DNA of 7,018 bases from JBBEBE01 sp051746765 (GTDB taxonomy: Bacteria; Bacteroidota; Rhodothermia; Balneolales; Balneolaceae), in contig JBNJFK010000118.1 in the NCBI GenBank assembly GCA_051746765.1, forward strand, positions 1 to 7,018, given 5' to 3'. This document shows, piece by piece, positions 1-6,228 of this stretch (position 1 is the stretch's first letter; the number at the start of each line of letters is the position of its first letter). The position numbers were made by a program, and so were the translations under genes. The notes under the pieces are model-generated. The model worked only from the letters and a program-made list of their open reading frames with translations, had not been told where the DNA came from and did not search any database.

Positions 1-1
1 A

Positions 2-328
2 TATTTGCAACTTCGATTGGTTCAGTTGAGTGGATTGGAGATGCAGGTAGATGATCAGTTGTCGGACGGGATGGAGGGGTTTCTAAATATCGAAAGTGGC
101 CGTCTGTCGCATGTAGCGGAGACGACCCATGCCGTTAGCCTGACAGCTCTTCAGCAGACGTTTTTGCGTCATGCAATCGAGAAGGGAAATCGCCGGCTCT
201 TTTCCCTCGGATTGAGCCCTGCAGAAGTACGGAGTCTGGTTCAGGCACTCGACCGTTATTTTGGTTATCATTTGGAGGGAATTCGACCCCGGAAATCGGA
301 TCTTATTTTTGAACAGATATTTAAATGA
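2..328 (+). CDS. recO: DNA repair protein RecO, C-terminal part (5' end outside window)
   Basis: The reading frame is open to the window's left edge, so only about the last 109 codons are present. The TTG at base 5 is internal, not a believable start. RecO loads RecA onto SSB-coated single-stranded DNA together with RecR in the RecF recombination pathway, in the cytoplasm. The visible part fits the RecO C-terminal half. A segment 'FLNIESGRLSH' occupies the place of the family's 'yFs.e.GGl.C' region. An all-helical stretch follows, and the end 'YFGYHLEGIRPRKSDLIFEQIF' has the typical RecO ending (helix, then 'L..KS...l..l'). The cysteines that bind zinc in some RecO proteins are absent from the visible part, which is common in the family. 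The stop overlaps the start of the downstream protease by 4 nt, suggesting translational coupling. The call rests on recognising a weakly conserved family from a fragment. Confidence 0.72.
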   Translation, partial: YLQLRLVQLSGLEMQVDDQLSDGMEGFLNIESGRLSHVAETTHAVSLTALQQTFLRHAIEKGNRRLFSLGLSPAEVRSLVQALDRYFGYHLEGIRPRKSDLIFEQIFK

Positions 329-1821
329 GTAAACGACGAGAACAGATATTGTGGGGAGTGATCCTGCTGCTTGCCGGCGTTGTGCTCGGTATGTGGTTTT
401 CGGGGATTCCGTCGAGTGACGAGGACCGTGCCGAAGTTCGTGTGACCGAATTGACACGGGCACGTATTACGGATGGCGGGGAAGATTTCGGAGAGGAGGG
501 TCGATCGGTTCGCTTTGACCGAATTGCAAGAGAAGTGACTCCCTCCGTCGTCTTTATCGAGACAACGGTTCAGATGGAACGTCGAAGTGGAGAGTCGGAA
601 GGTGTGGATGAAGATCCGGGACTTTGGGACCGTTTGATGCCGCAGCGTGCACGAATGGCGGGTTCGGGCGTCGTATTGAATGAAGACGGATACATTCTGA
701 CCAATCATCATGTCGTGGATGCTGCCGTGAGAAACGGCATTCAGGTCACACTCGCCGACAAACGGAGTTATCCCGCACGTCTGGTCGGATCGGACCCCAG
801 TACGGATTTGGCCGTGTTGCGTATCGATGCCGACCAGCTGGAACCGATCATTATTGGAGATTCTGACCAGGTTCGTATCGGGGAGTGGGTACTTGCCATC
901 GGGAACCCGTTTCGACTCCGGTCGACGGTAACGGCAGGAATTGTGAGTGCACTCGGACGGGATGTGCAAATCATCAATGATGCGCTGCGTATCGAGAGTT
1001 TCATCCAGACGGATGCGGCGATCAATCGTGGAAATTCCGGAGGAGCACTTGTCAATTCACAAAACGAATTGATCGGGATCAACACGGCAATCGCGACACA
1101 GAGCGGAACGTATCAGGGGTACGGATTTGCGGTGCCCGTAAATTTGGCTGTCAAGGTAGCCCGGGACCTCATCGAGTTTGGTGAGACGAGACGTGGAATG
1201 CTGGGGGTCACTATTGAGTCGGTGAATCATGCGATTGCGCGTGATTTGGGCATCGACGAGATTGTGGGGGTGATGGTTTCACAAGTACTTCCCGGTGGTG
1301 GCGCGAGTATGGCAGGACTGCAACGAAGAGATGTGGTACTTCAGGTCAACGGTCAGGATGTGAATGAAGCAAATCAGTTGCAGGAGAAGGTGGCCCTTTT
1401 TCGTCCGGGCGATGAAGTAGAGTTGAGTATTTGGCGGGATGGCCGTGTCATGCGCGTAGAGGTGACACTTCAGGAGCTCGAACGTCCTGAAGAGTCGGAT
1501 GAATCGTCGAACCGTCCGGACGAACCCGAAATCGAAGAGATTCACTTCGAACCCGGGTTTTCACTGTTGGAGCATCCGGACACCGGAGACGGAGATCGCC
1601 CCCGGCTGTTTGTGAGTCGGGTGCTGCCGGGCACACAAGCCTGGAACAGAGGGTTGCGTCCGGACGTTCAACTTCTTGAGGTCAATGGAACTCCGTTGCG
1701 TTCCCTGGGCCATGCAGCGTCGGTCATACGACGAGCCATCTCCAACGAAGAGTTGTTGAGGTTGAAGATCGAGACGCCGGATGGTGTTTCGGCACATGTG
1801 ATCATTGAAACAGAAGAGTAA
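325..1821 (+). CDS. Deg/HtrA-family trypsin-like serine protease, membrane-anchored, two PDZ domains
   Basis: This is an envelope quality-control protease (family S1C) that should degrade or refold misfolded periplasmic proteins. Residues 1-7 are basic, and residues 8-27 form one hydrophobic segment with no clear cleavage site, so it is probably an N-terminal anchor with the body in the periplasm. The protease domain spans about 63-285. The catalytic triad is His129 in 'TNHHVV', Asp161 in 'DPSTDLAVL' and Ser238 in 'GNSGG', all intact. PDZ1 covers about 290-383. An acidic Pro/Ser/Glu linker (385-407) leads to a more divergent PDZ2 (about 427-495). The length of 498 is normal for two-PDZ DegP/DegQ proteins. 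The ATG sits inside the recO stop (ATGA) and has no obvious SD sequence, so translation is probably coupled to recO. A lipoprotein gene follows after 14 nt. I give no gene symbol because DegP, DegQ and MucD types cannot be separated by eye. Confidence 0.95.
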   Translation: MSKRREQILWGVILLLAGVVLGMWFSGIPSSDEDRAEVRVTELTRARITDGGEDFGEEGRSVRFDRIAREVTPSVVFIETTVQMERRSGESEGVDEDPGLWDRLMPQRARMAGSGVVLNEDGYILTNHHVVDAAVRNGIQVTLADKRSYPARLVGSDPSTDLAVLRIDADQLEPIIIGDSDQVRIGEWVLAIGNPFRLRSTVTAGIVSALGRDVQIINDALRIESFIQTDAAINRGNSGGALVNSQNELIGINTAIATQSGTYQGYGFAVPVNLAVKVARDLIEFGETRRGMLGVTIESVNHAIARDLGIDEIVGVMVSQVLPGGGASMAGLQRRDVVLQVNGQDVNEANQLQEKVALFRPGDEVELSIWRDGRVMRVEVTLQELERPEESDESSNRPDEPEIEEIHFEPGFSLLEHPDTGDGDRPRLFVSRVLPGTQAWNRGLRPDVQLLEVNGTPLRSLGHAASVIRRAISNEELLRLKIETPDGVSAHVIIETEE

Positions 1822-1824
1822 TAC

Positions 1825-1838
1825 GGAGGAGTAGATTG
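1825..1838 (+). promoter_or_regulatory. Strong SD plus TTG start of the lipoprotein gene
   Basis: GGAGGA at 1825-1830 lies 5 nt before TTG at 1836. The sequence begins 3 nt after the protease stop codon. The spacing is optimal, and the peptide that follows (MKSIGIVGLAGLLLAGG) is a signal peptide that would be lost with any later start. Together these fix TTG as the start codon. Confidence 0.85.
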
Positions 1839-2387
1839 AAATCGATCGGAATCGTGGGTTTGGCGGGCTTGCTTCTGGCAGGTGGAACGCTGTCGTGTGC
1901 GACGAGCGAACCGGTACCGGAGTCGAGTAATGAAGTGGAGACAGAAGAGCGTGAACCGTCCGGTAAAGAGATCTATCCGGAGTGGTTTGAACCCGATATC
2001 GAGGGTGAAATGGCCAACGGAGAATGGGTCGGATATGGCCGGGCCATCGCATCGACCGAAGAACGGTCCTACGAACTTGCACAAGAACAGGCGCTTGAGG
2101 GTCTTCGATACCGTATTGATCGGGCACTGAACGAGGAGTCGGATAGATTGTCCTCACAGTGGACCGGGGCCGGATCTCTGAGTGCATCTCTTCGATCGGC
2201 TGTATCCAACCTGGATTTGTCGGATGTCACCTGGCGTTCCAGTAAATTGGATGATACAGATGAATGGACCGAAGCCGTGGTTCATGTTGTGGAGGCCAGA
2301 ATTTCCGCAGAGAACGTGAGTGGCCAGCTGCAATCAAACCTGGAATCCCTGCCTGTAGAAGAGCTGTTTGATACTGGATCCGAATAG
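1836..2387 (+). CDS. LPP20-like small lipoprotein
   Basis: The 183-residue product has a short N-terminal signal peptide (Lys2, hydrophobic 4-19) ending at Cys21. The residues before the cysteine, 'GTLSC', make a relaxed lipobox, with Thr at -3 where Leu or Val is usual. After Cys21 comes an acidic Glu/Ser/Pro-rich tether (about 24-45). The folded part starts with 'YPEWF' (47-51) and 'WVGYGRAIAS' (64-73), followed by an Ala/Glu-rich amphipathic helix (about 75-100). This order (P-x-W, then G-x-G-x-A, then an Ala-rich helix) is that of the LPP20 lipoprotein family (PF02169), whose biochemical role is poorly defined. It probably sits in the outer or inner membrane facing the periplasm. It is the last gene of the recO-protease-lipoprotein unit, 14 nt behind the protease gene and about 110 nt before the terminator, so it may be a partner or substrate of the protease (inference only). 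The lipoprotein call is firmer than the family call. Confidence 0.75.
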   Translation: MKSIGIVGLAGLLLAGGTLSCATSEPVPESSNEVETEEREPSGKEIYPEWFEPDIEGEMANGEWVGYGRAIASTEERSYELAQEQALEGLRYRIDRALNEESDRLSSQWTGAGSLSASLRSAVSNLDLSDVTWRSSKLDDTDEWTEAVVHVVEARISAENVSGQLQSNLESLPVEELFDTGSE

Positions 2388-2497
2388 AACCGAAGTTCAA
2401 GGAGTATTCGTGTCCACCCCGCGCCTCGATTGACCCGCCAACACACAGGTGTATGAACATCGGAGAGAATGGACTCTCCCGGATTCTCAGATAAAAT
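2388..2497. other. 3' untranslated spacer between convergent units
   Basis: No convincing gene lies here. An AAGGAG at 2399-2404 stands 5 nt before a GTG, but that frame closes after seven codons. A small hairpin can form at 2462-2479 (GGAGAG, 6-nt loop, CTCTCC). It has no T-tract and could be part of the 3' end structure of the lipoprotein mRNA. Confidence 0.5.
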
Positions 2498-2531
2498 AAA
2501 AGGCGCCCCCGATCGGGAGGCGCCTTTTTTT
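2498..2531. terminator. Bidirectional intrinsic terminator between the lipoprotein gene and icd
   Basis: The outer stem AGGCGCC (2501-2507) pairs with GGCGCCT (2519-2525). The inner stem CCC (2508-2510) pairs with GGG (2515-2517) around a GATC loop, leaving one bulged A at 2518. A T-tract at 2525-2531 follows on the plus strand. On the minus strand the A-rich flank at 2493-2501 becomes a U-rich run, broken by one A. The hairpin therefore can stop the rightward recO-protease-lipoprotein transcript and also the leftward icd transcript, whose stop codon is about 30 nt away. Confidence 0.92.
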
Positions 2532-2559
2532 ATCTGTCCTGTAAGGATCGAGATAGTGA

Positions 2560-3807
2560 TCACATGCCTGCGATGATCTCGTCCCCGAACTCGGAACACT
2601 TCAAAAGGGTAGCACCTTCCATCAGTCGTTCGAAGTCGTAGGTTACCCGCTTGTTGGAGATCGCTTTCTCGATGCCGGATTCGATCAGGTCTGCAGCTTC
2701 CTGCCATCCCAAGTGACGAAGCATCATGACTCCGGAGAGAATCAGTGAACCCGGGTTTACCTTGTCTTGTCCGGCGTACTTCGGAGCCGTTCCGTGAGTC
2801 GCTTCAAAGACGGCAATTCCGCTCTCGTAATTGATGTTGGCACCCGGTGCAATTCCGATTCCGCCAACACAGGCCGCGAGGGCATCCGAGACGTAATCTC
2901 CGTTCAAGTTCATGGTGGCGATGACATCATACTCGTCCGGACGCGTGAGAATCTGCTGGAGGAAGGCGTCGGCAATGACATCCTTGATCACGAGTCCATT
3001 GGGGAGTTCACACCAGGGACCACCACCGATCTCTTTGGCATCGTATTCCCGTTTGGCCAATTCGTAACCCCAGTTTTTGAAACTCCCTTCGGTAAACTTC
3101 ATAATGTTCCCCTTGTGTACGAGGGTTACACTCTTGCGACCTTGCTGGATCGCATACTCGATAGCCGAACGTACCAGCCGTTCAGTTCCTTCAATGGAGA
3201 TCGGCTTGATACCGAGGGAGGACGTTTCCGGGAAACGGATGTTTTTGACACCCAACTCATCGATGAGGAATTTTTTCAGCTTTGTGTTCTCATCTGTGCC
3301 GGTCTGATATTCGATTCCTGCATAGATGTCTTCCGTGTTTTCACGGAAGATGACCATGTCGGTTTTTTCCGGTTCGCGAACCGGGCTGGGAGTACCCGTG
3401 AAGTATTTAACCGGGCGCACACATGCGTAGAGGTCCAGCTTTTGACGAATGGCGACATTCAGAGAGCGAAAACCGCCACCGACCGGTGTGGTCAACGGCC
3501 CTTTGATACCGACTTTGTACTGCTCGAATGCGTTGAGGGTATCGGTCGGAAGCCAGTCATCGTTTCCGTAGAAGTCAACGGCTTTTTCGCCAGCATAAAC
3601 TTCGAACCAATTGATTTTCTTCTTTCCGCCATACGCTTTTTCAACTGCGGAATCGAGTACTTTTTTCATGGTAGGTGAGATGTCAACGCCAATTCCGTCT
3701 CCCTCGATAAAGGGGATAATGGGTTGATCACCGACATTGAGCGTACCATCGGACTTCTTTTCGATGACGTCGCCGGTATCGGGTGTATTCAGTTTGTCAA
3801 AGCTCAT
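2560..3807 (-). CDS. icd: Isocitrate dehydrogenase, NADP-dependent
   Basis: This TCA-cycle enzyme oxidises and decarboxylates isocitrate to 2-oxoglutarate, producing NADPH in the cytoplasm. The 415-residue product aligns almost end to end with E. coli Icd (416), with only a few short length differences. Substrate residues are present: Ser115 and Asn117 in 'RSLNVAIRQ', Arg121, Arg131, Arg155, Tyr162 and Lys232. The metal-binding aspartates are Asp280, Asp304 and Asp308, the last two within the 'NLNGDYVSDALA' signature. NADP-specificity residues Lys343, Tyr344 and Val350 ('HGTAPKYAGQDKV'), plus Tyr390 and Arg394 ('TYDFERL'), match the NADP form rather than the NAD form. Ser115 corresponds to E. 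coli Ser113, the AceK phosphorylation site; whether a kinase exists here is unknown. The gene is monocistronic, converging on the upstream operon and diverging from the mutL unit. The ATG is followed by a non-conserved tail of about 20 residues. No good SD precedes it. Confidence 0.98.
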   Translation of the reverse strand: MSFDKLNTPDTGDVIEKKSDGTLNVGDQPIIPFIEGDGIGVDISPTMKKVLDSAVEKAYGGKKKINWFEVYAGEKAVDFYGNDDWLPTDTLNAFEQYKVGIKGPLTTPVGGGFRSLNVAIRQKLDLYACVRPVKYFTGTPSPVREPEKTDMVIFRENTEDIYAGIEYQTGTDENTKLKKFLIDELGVKNIRFPETSSLGIKPISIEGTERLVRSAIEYAIQQGRKSVTLVHKGNIMKFTEGSFKNWGYELAKREYDAKEIGGGPWCELPNGLVIKDVIADAFLQQILTRPDEYDVIATMNLNGDYVSDALAACVGGIGIAPGANINYESGIAVFEATHGTAPKYAGQDKVNPGSLILSGVMMLRHLGWQEAADLIESGIEKAISNKRVTYDFERLMEGATLLKCSEFGDEIIAGM

Positions 3808-3809
3808 AT

Positions 3810-3817
3810 GTGCGCAC
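3810..3817. repeat. Perfect 8-bp palindrome GTGCGCAC just upstream of the icd start
   Basis: The palindrome ends 2 nt before the icd ATG as read on the minus strand, exactly where an SD sequence would normally lie. It could be a protein site or simply part of a leader with little ribosome-binding sequence. It is short, so chance is not excluded. Confidence 0.5.
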
Positions 3818-3824
3818 TTTTTAA

Positions 3825-3867
3825 GGTTTAAAATCCCGGTTAAAATAGCGATTTATGGTCATTTATG
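3825..3867. repeat. Two pairs of short direct repeats upstream of icd
   Basis: GGTTTAAAAT at 3825-3834 recurs as GGTTAAAAT at 3838-3846, separated by CCC. ATTTATG at 3851-3857 recurs at 3861-3867 with a period of exactly 10 bp, one helical turn. Both pairs lie within about 60 nt of the icd start, where a promoter or activator and repressor sites would be expected. Confidence 0.5.
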
Positions 3868-3872
3868 CACAG

Positions 3873-3885
3873 GATCCCCGGGATC
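3873..3885. repeat. Inverted repeat GATCCC-C-GGGATC
   Basis: A perfect 6-bp inverted repeat around a single C lies roughly midway between the icd start and the rightward -10-like hexamers. The size and position suit a dimeric regulator. No T-tract follows, so it is not a terminator. Confidence 0.4.
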
Positions 3886-3935
3886 TCCTTTCATCGGGAA
3901 CCCTGACTAAACTTTGGGGTGTTCATTGAGTATAT

Positions 3936-3962
3936 TTCTGCATTGATAATTGATATTCTGCA
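3936..3962. repeat. Nested direct repeats: TTCTGCA pair (20-bp period) flanking tandem ATTGATA
   Basis: TTCTGCA occurs at 3936-3942 and again at 3956-3962, exactly 20 bp apart (two helical turns). Between them, overlapping by one base, is a perfect tandem ATTGATA (3942-3948 and 3949-3955). The block overlaps the -10-like hexamer GATAAT, so it may be a regulator site on the mutL-side promoter. Confidence 0.5.
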
Positions 3963-4045
3963 ATCGGATGGATACAGATGTTCCCGGAGTCCGTTGATTT
4001 GCAGATGGGTACTCAACTCAGAATCAGACACGGAGAGAGGGTGAT

Positions 4046-4252
4046 ATGATCAAGCCGATGTTCGGACATCGTCCCAAGCCCAAACAATTCGAATTGCCGC
4101 TCCGCTTCCACAAACCGGAGAAGGAGTTGCCTCGTTCGGAACGAATCCGGATCGAGCGACCGGATCGTGCCCGCCACGAGGGTCAGTCGCGACGTATACT
4201 GGTCTATGCCGGACTTCTGTTTTTTGTTTTTTGGGTGATTTCCCGGTTGTAG
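4046..4252 (+). CDS. Small basic tail-anchored membrane protein upstream of mutL
   Basis: The product has 68 residues. About the first 50 are soluble and very basic (Arg/Lys/His-rich, 'GHRPKPKQFELPLRFHKPEKE'). One hydrophobic segment at 51-66 (ILVYAGLLFFVFWVIS) is followed by Arg-Leu at the C-terminus. This predicts a tail-anchored protein with a basic cytoplasmic domain. A purine-rich SD (GAGAGG, 4035-4040) stands 5 nt before the ATG, which supports translation. mutL starts 58 nt after the stop, with no terminator between, so the two are probably cotranscribed. The 'F-x-x-P-x-R-F/Y-x-x-P-E-K-E' pattern plus C-terminal anchor resembles a small protein I remember beside mutL in flavobacteria, sometimes misnamed riboflavin synthase subunit beta. 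That link is from memory and unverified. Function is unknown. Confidence 0.7.
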   Translation: MIKPMFGHRPKPKQFELPLRFHKPEKELPRSERIRIERPDRARHEGQSRRILVYAGLLFFVFWVISRL

Positions 4253-4297
4253 GCTCCGGTTCGACCCGACAGAAACGGAAGGATGGTAATTTGGTAG

Positions 4298-4313
4298 AAG
4301 GAGGAGTCGATTG
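4298..4313 (+). promoter_or_regulatory. Strong SD plus TTG start of mutL
   Basis: AAGGAGG at 4298-4304 lies 6 nt before TTG at 4311. The peptide from this TTG (MESIINRMPPELANKIAAGEVV) lines up with the conserved MutL N-terminus, which begins only a few residues before 'LP..LANQIAAGEVVERP'. The TTG is therefore the real start. Confidence 0.9.
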
Positions 4314-6167
4314 GAGTCGATAATCAACCGTATGCCACCGGAACTGGCGAACAAGATTGCAGCCGGGGAGGTGGTCGAACGTCCCGCTTCGGTGGTTCGG
4401 GAACTGTTGGACAATGCAATCGATGCCGGTGCGACGGAGGTGTCTGTTTCCATCGAAAAGGCCGGGCGTCAGTTGATTCAGGTTGTGGACAACGGAGCCG
4501 GTATGGGGATGGAGGATCTGCCGCTCTGTTTCGAACAGCACGCGACGTCCAAAGTTAAACAGGTAGAGGATCTGTTCCGGATTGCCACTCTCGGATTTCG
4601 TGGTGAGGCGATGGCATCCATCGCCAGTATTGCCGATGTGGAGGTCAAGAGTCGGAAACACGAGGAGAAGAGTGGCGTGTATTACCATATCGAGGGCGGG
4701 GAAGAGCGTGCACTGGAACCGGCGCCTGTCCCTCCCGGAACCCGTGTGCTTGTTCGAAGACTTTTTTACAACGTGCCCGCACGCCGACAGTTTCTCAAAA
4801 CCGATGCAACCGAACTCAGGCACATTGTTCGATCGACTCAGGCAGCGGCTCTGGCTCACCCGGAGATCCGCTTTTCGCTGGAGTCGGACGGGGAGCGGCT
4901 GTGGGACCTTCCGGCAGGAGATCTTCAGGAACGGGTGATCCAGCTGTTCGGATCCTCCTATAGACAGAGTCTGATACCGTTTCGTGAAGAGACGTCGACG
5001 CTTACCATACACGGCTTGCTTTCGGACCCGGCACTGGCAAAACGAAGTCGCGGAGAGCAGTTTCTGTTTGTCAATGGTCGCCCGGTCCGCCACCGCTACC
5101 TCACTCACCTGATCCTCTCGCTCTACGAGAAGGCGACGGGGGATCGATCCTATCCCTTTTTTGCACTTTTCCTGGAGACCAGCCCCTCCCGGGTCGATGT
5201 AAATGTGCATCCAGCCAAACTGGAAGTAAAATTCAAGGACGAAAAGAGTGTGGTACAGCTCACCCGCTCGGTCGTCAAGCACGCCCTTTTTCACTATCTC
5301 AACGTGCCGGATCAGAGTGAGGAACCCATTCGATCGGAGTTGAGCAGAGCCTTTCGGCCGGGACAGCTGGAAGGGGTAATTCGCGAGCGTGAACGGACCC
5401 ACGGCGGAGACGGGAAGACGATGGAATTTCTGCAGCAGAGTGTACCCCGGCCTCGTGAGAATCCACGGGGTGACGGACCATCCAATGTGGAGTTCCCGTC
5501 CCGAATCAATTTTTTGGAATCAGGTGAGGATGAATCGCAGAAGGCGAAACGCCTGCAGTTTCAGTCCGGAGCCATACGAAAGGGGGGAGGAGAAGAATCC
5601 CCCAACGTGTTTTGGCAATTGCATCAACGGTACATTTTGAGTCAGACCCGAAGCGGTCTCTGCATCGTGCATCAGAAGCGTGCGCACATGAGAATTCTTT
5701 TCGAAAAGGCTCTCCTCGCCACAGAGATGGCCATTCCGGGTACGCAACAGCTCCTGTTTTCGCATACCATCCAACTCTCTGCCAGTGATTTTGCGCTTTT
5801 GAAGGAGCTGGCTCCCCTGATGAATCAAATGGGTTTTTCGATTCAGTTGATGAGTGGCCACACCGTCATGGTTCAAGGAGTCCCTTCGGACATCGGTGTC
5901 GGAGACGAGCAGCAGGTTGTACCTCAGATTCTGCAGTCGTATCGTGAGTTGGATCGGGCCGTTGATCTGGATGCTCGCCGGAAAGTGGCCGCCGCCTTCG
6001 CATCACGGGCATCGATCGAAGTCGGTCGGCGGTTGGAGGAGGCAGAAATGGAGCATCTGATGGATCAGCTCTTCGCCTGTGAGGAACCCTATGAAGACCC
6101 CTTTGGAAAGAAGACGCTCTATTACCTTTCGATGGATGATATTGCCCGTCGATTCGGGACGCCGTGA
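4311..6167 (+). CDS. mutL: DNA mismatch repair protein MutL with degenerate endonuclease motifs
   Basis: MutL is the ATP-driven dimeric clamp that couples MutS mismatch recognition to strand incision. The N-terminal GHKL ATPase (about 1-330) is complete: 'LANKIAAGEVVERPASVVRELLDNAIDAGAT' (12-42) with catalytic Glu31 and Mg-binding Asn35, 'DNGAGM' (60-65), 'GFRGEAMASI' (95-104), 'LFYNVPARRQFLK' (151-163) and 'VNVHPAKLEVKF' with Lys303. A Gly/Arg-rich linker (about 334-430) joins the C-terminal dimerisation domain (about 432-618), which begins 'FWQLHQRYIL'. That domain lacks a normal endonuclease site. The DQHA(x)2E motif reads His454-Gln-Lys-Arg-Ala-His-Met460, the ACR motif reads Ala-Ser-Arg (564-566), and CPHGRP after Cys590 is replaced by 'EEPYEDPFGKKT'. 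It should bind ATP and dimerise but probably cannot nick DNA itself. The length of 618 is typical. It follows the tail-anchored gene by 58 nt and precedes a glycosyltransferase by 81 nt. Confidence 0.97.
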   Translation: MESIINRMPPELANKIAAGEVVERPASVVRELLDNAIDAGATEVSVSIEKAGRQLIQVVDNGAGMGMEDLPLCFEQHATSKVKQVEDLFRIATLGFRGEAMASIASIADVEVKSRKHEEKSGVYYHIEGGEERALEPAPVPPGTRVLVRRLFYNVPARRQFLKTDATELRHIVRSTQAAALAHPEIRFSLESDGERLWDLPAGDLQERVIQLFGSSYRQSLIPFREETSTLTIHGLLSDPALAKRSRGEQFLFVNGRPVRHRYLTHLILSLYEKATGDRSYPFFALFLETSPSRVDVNVHPAKLEVKFKDEKSVVQLTRSVVKHALFHYLNVPDQSEEPIRSELSRAFRPGQLEGVIRERERTHGGDGKTMEFLQQSVPRPRENPRGDGPSNVEFPSRINFLESGEDESQKAKRLQFQSGAIRKGGGEESPNVFWQLHQRYILSQTRSGLCIVHQKRAHMRILFEKALLATEMAIPGTQQLLFSHTIQLSASDFALLKELAPLMNQMGFSIQLMSGHTVMVQGVPSDIGVGDEQQVVPQILQSYRELDRAVDLDARRKVAAAFASRASIEVGRRLEEAEMEHLMDQLFACEEPYEDPFGKKTLYYLSMDDIARRFGTP

Positions 6168-6228
6168 TCTGACCGACAGATCCGGTTGCTGGAAATTCAG
6201 GTACAGAACGGTTGGCCCGAGGGCCGAC
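6166..6228 (+). other. Two hairpins in the mutL to glycosyltransferase gap
   Basis: Hairpin 1 is GATCTG (6166-6171), loop ACCGA, CAGATC (6177-6182); it overlaps the mutL stop codon. Hairpin 2 is GTTGGCC (6211-6217), loop CGAG, GGCCGAC (6222-6228), a 7-bp stem with one G-U pair, 20 nt before the next start. Neither has a T-tract, so they look like mRNA-processing or stability elements rather than terminators. They suggest readthrough with modulated downstream expression. Confidence 0.45.

Larger units (their letters stand above)
3808..4045. promoter_or_regulatory. AT-rich divergent intergenic region (icd leftward, mutL unit rightward)
   Basis: This 238-nt gap must hold the promoter for icd and probably the one for the small gene plus mutL. 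It is clearly more AT-rich than the flanking genes between about 3818 and 3965. It contains -10-like hexamers for rightward transcription, TATATT at 3931-3936 and GATAAT at 3945-3950, but neither has a convincing -35 box at 16-18 nt. Several short direct and inverted repeats, listed separately, make it a good candidate operator region. No coding sequence is visible in it. Confidence 0.55.

Noticed and set aside
268..969. A 233-codon open frame on the minus strand across the recO end and the protease
   Set aside because: It is antisense to the catalytic domain of the Deg protease, has no recognisable motif and no promoter or SD context.
2399..2433. AAGGAG followed at 5 nt by GTG and a seven-codon frame after the lipoprotein gene
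   Set aside because: It is far too short to support as a gene without expression data. A chance SD in a 3' untranslated region is likelier.
2462..2479. Small GGAGAG/CTCTCC hairpin as a first terminator
   Set aside because: No T-tract follows it. The real terminator is the strong stem 20 nt downstream.
2767..3678. A 303-codon open frame on the plus strand inside icd
   Set aside because: It lies wholly antisense to icd, whose protein is conserved end to end with catalytic residues in place. The plus-strand translation shows no recognisable domain.
3908..3916. TAAACTTTG resembling the Bacteroidota -7 element TAnnTTTG
   Set aside because: The spacing inside the element is one base too long, and no TTTG was seen at the matching -33 position, so I do not call it a promoter.
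4050..5402. A 450-codon open frame on the minus strand
   Set aside because: It runs antisense through the small membrane-protein gene and the conserved MutL ATPase domain; its translation is low-complexity Arg/His/Ser/Pro-rich, as expected of a shadow.
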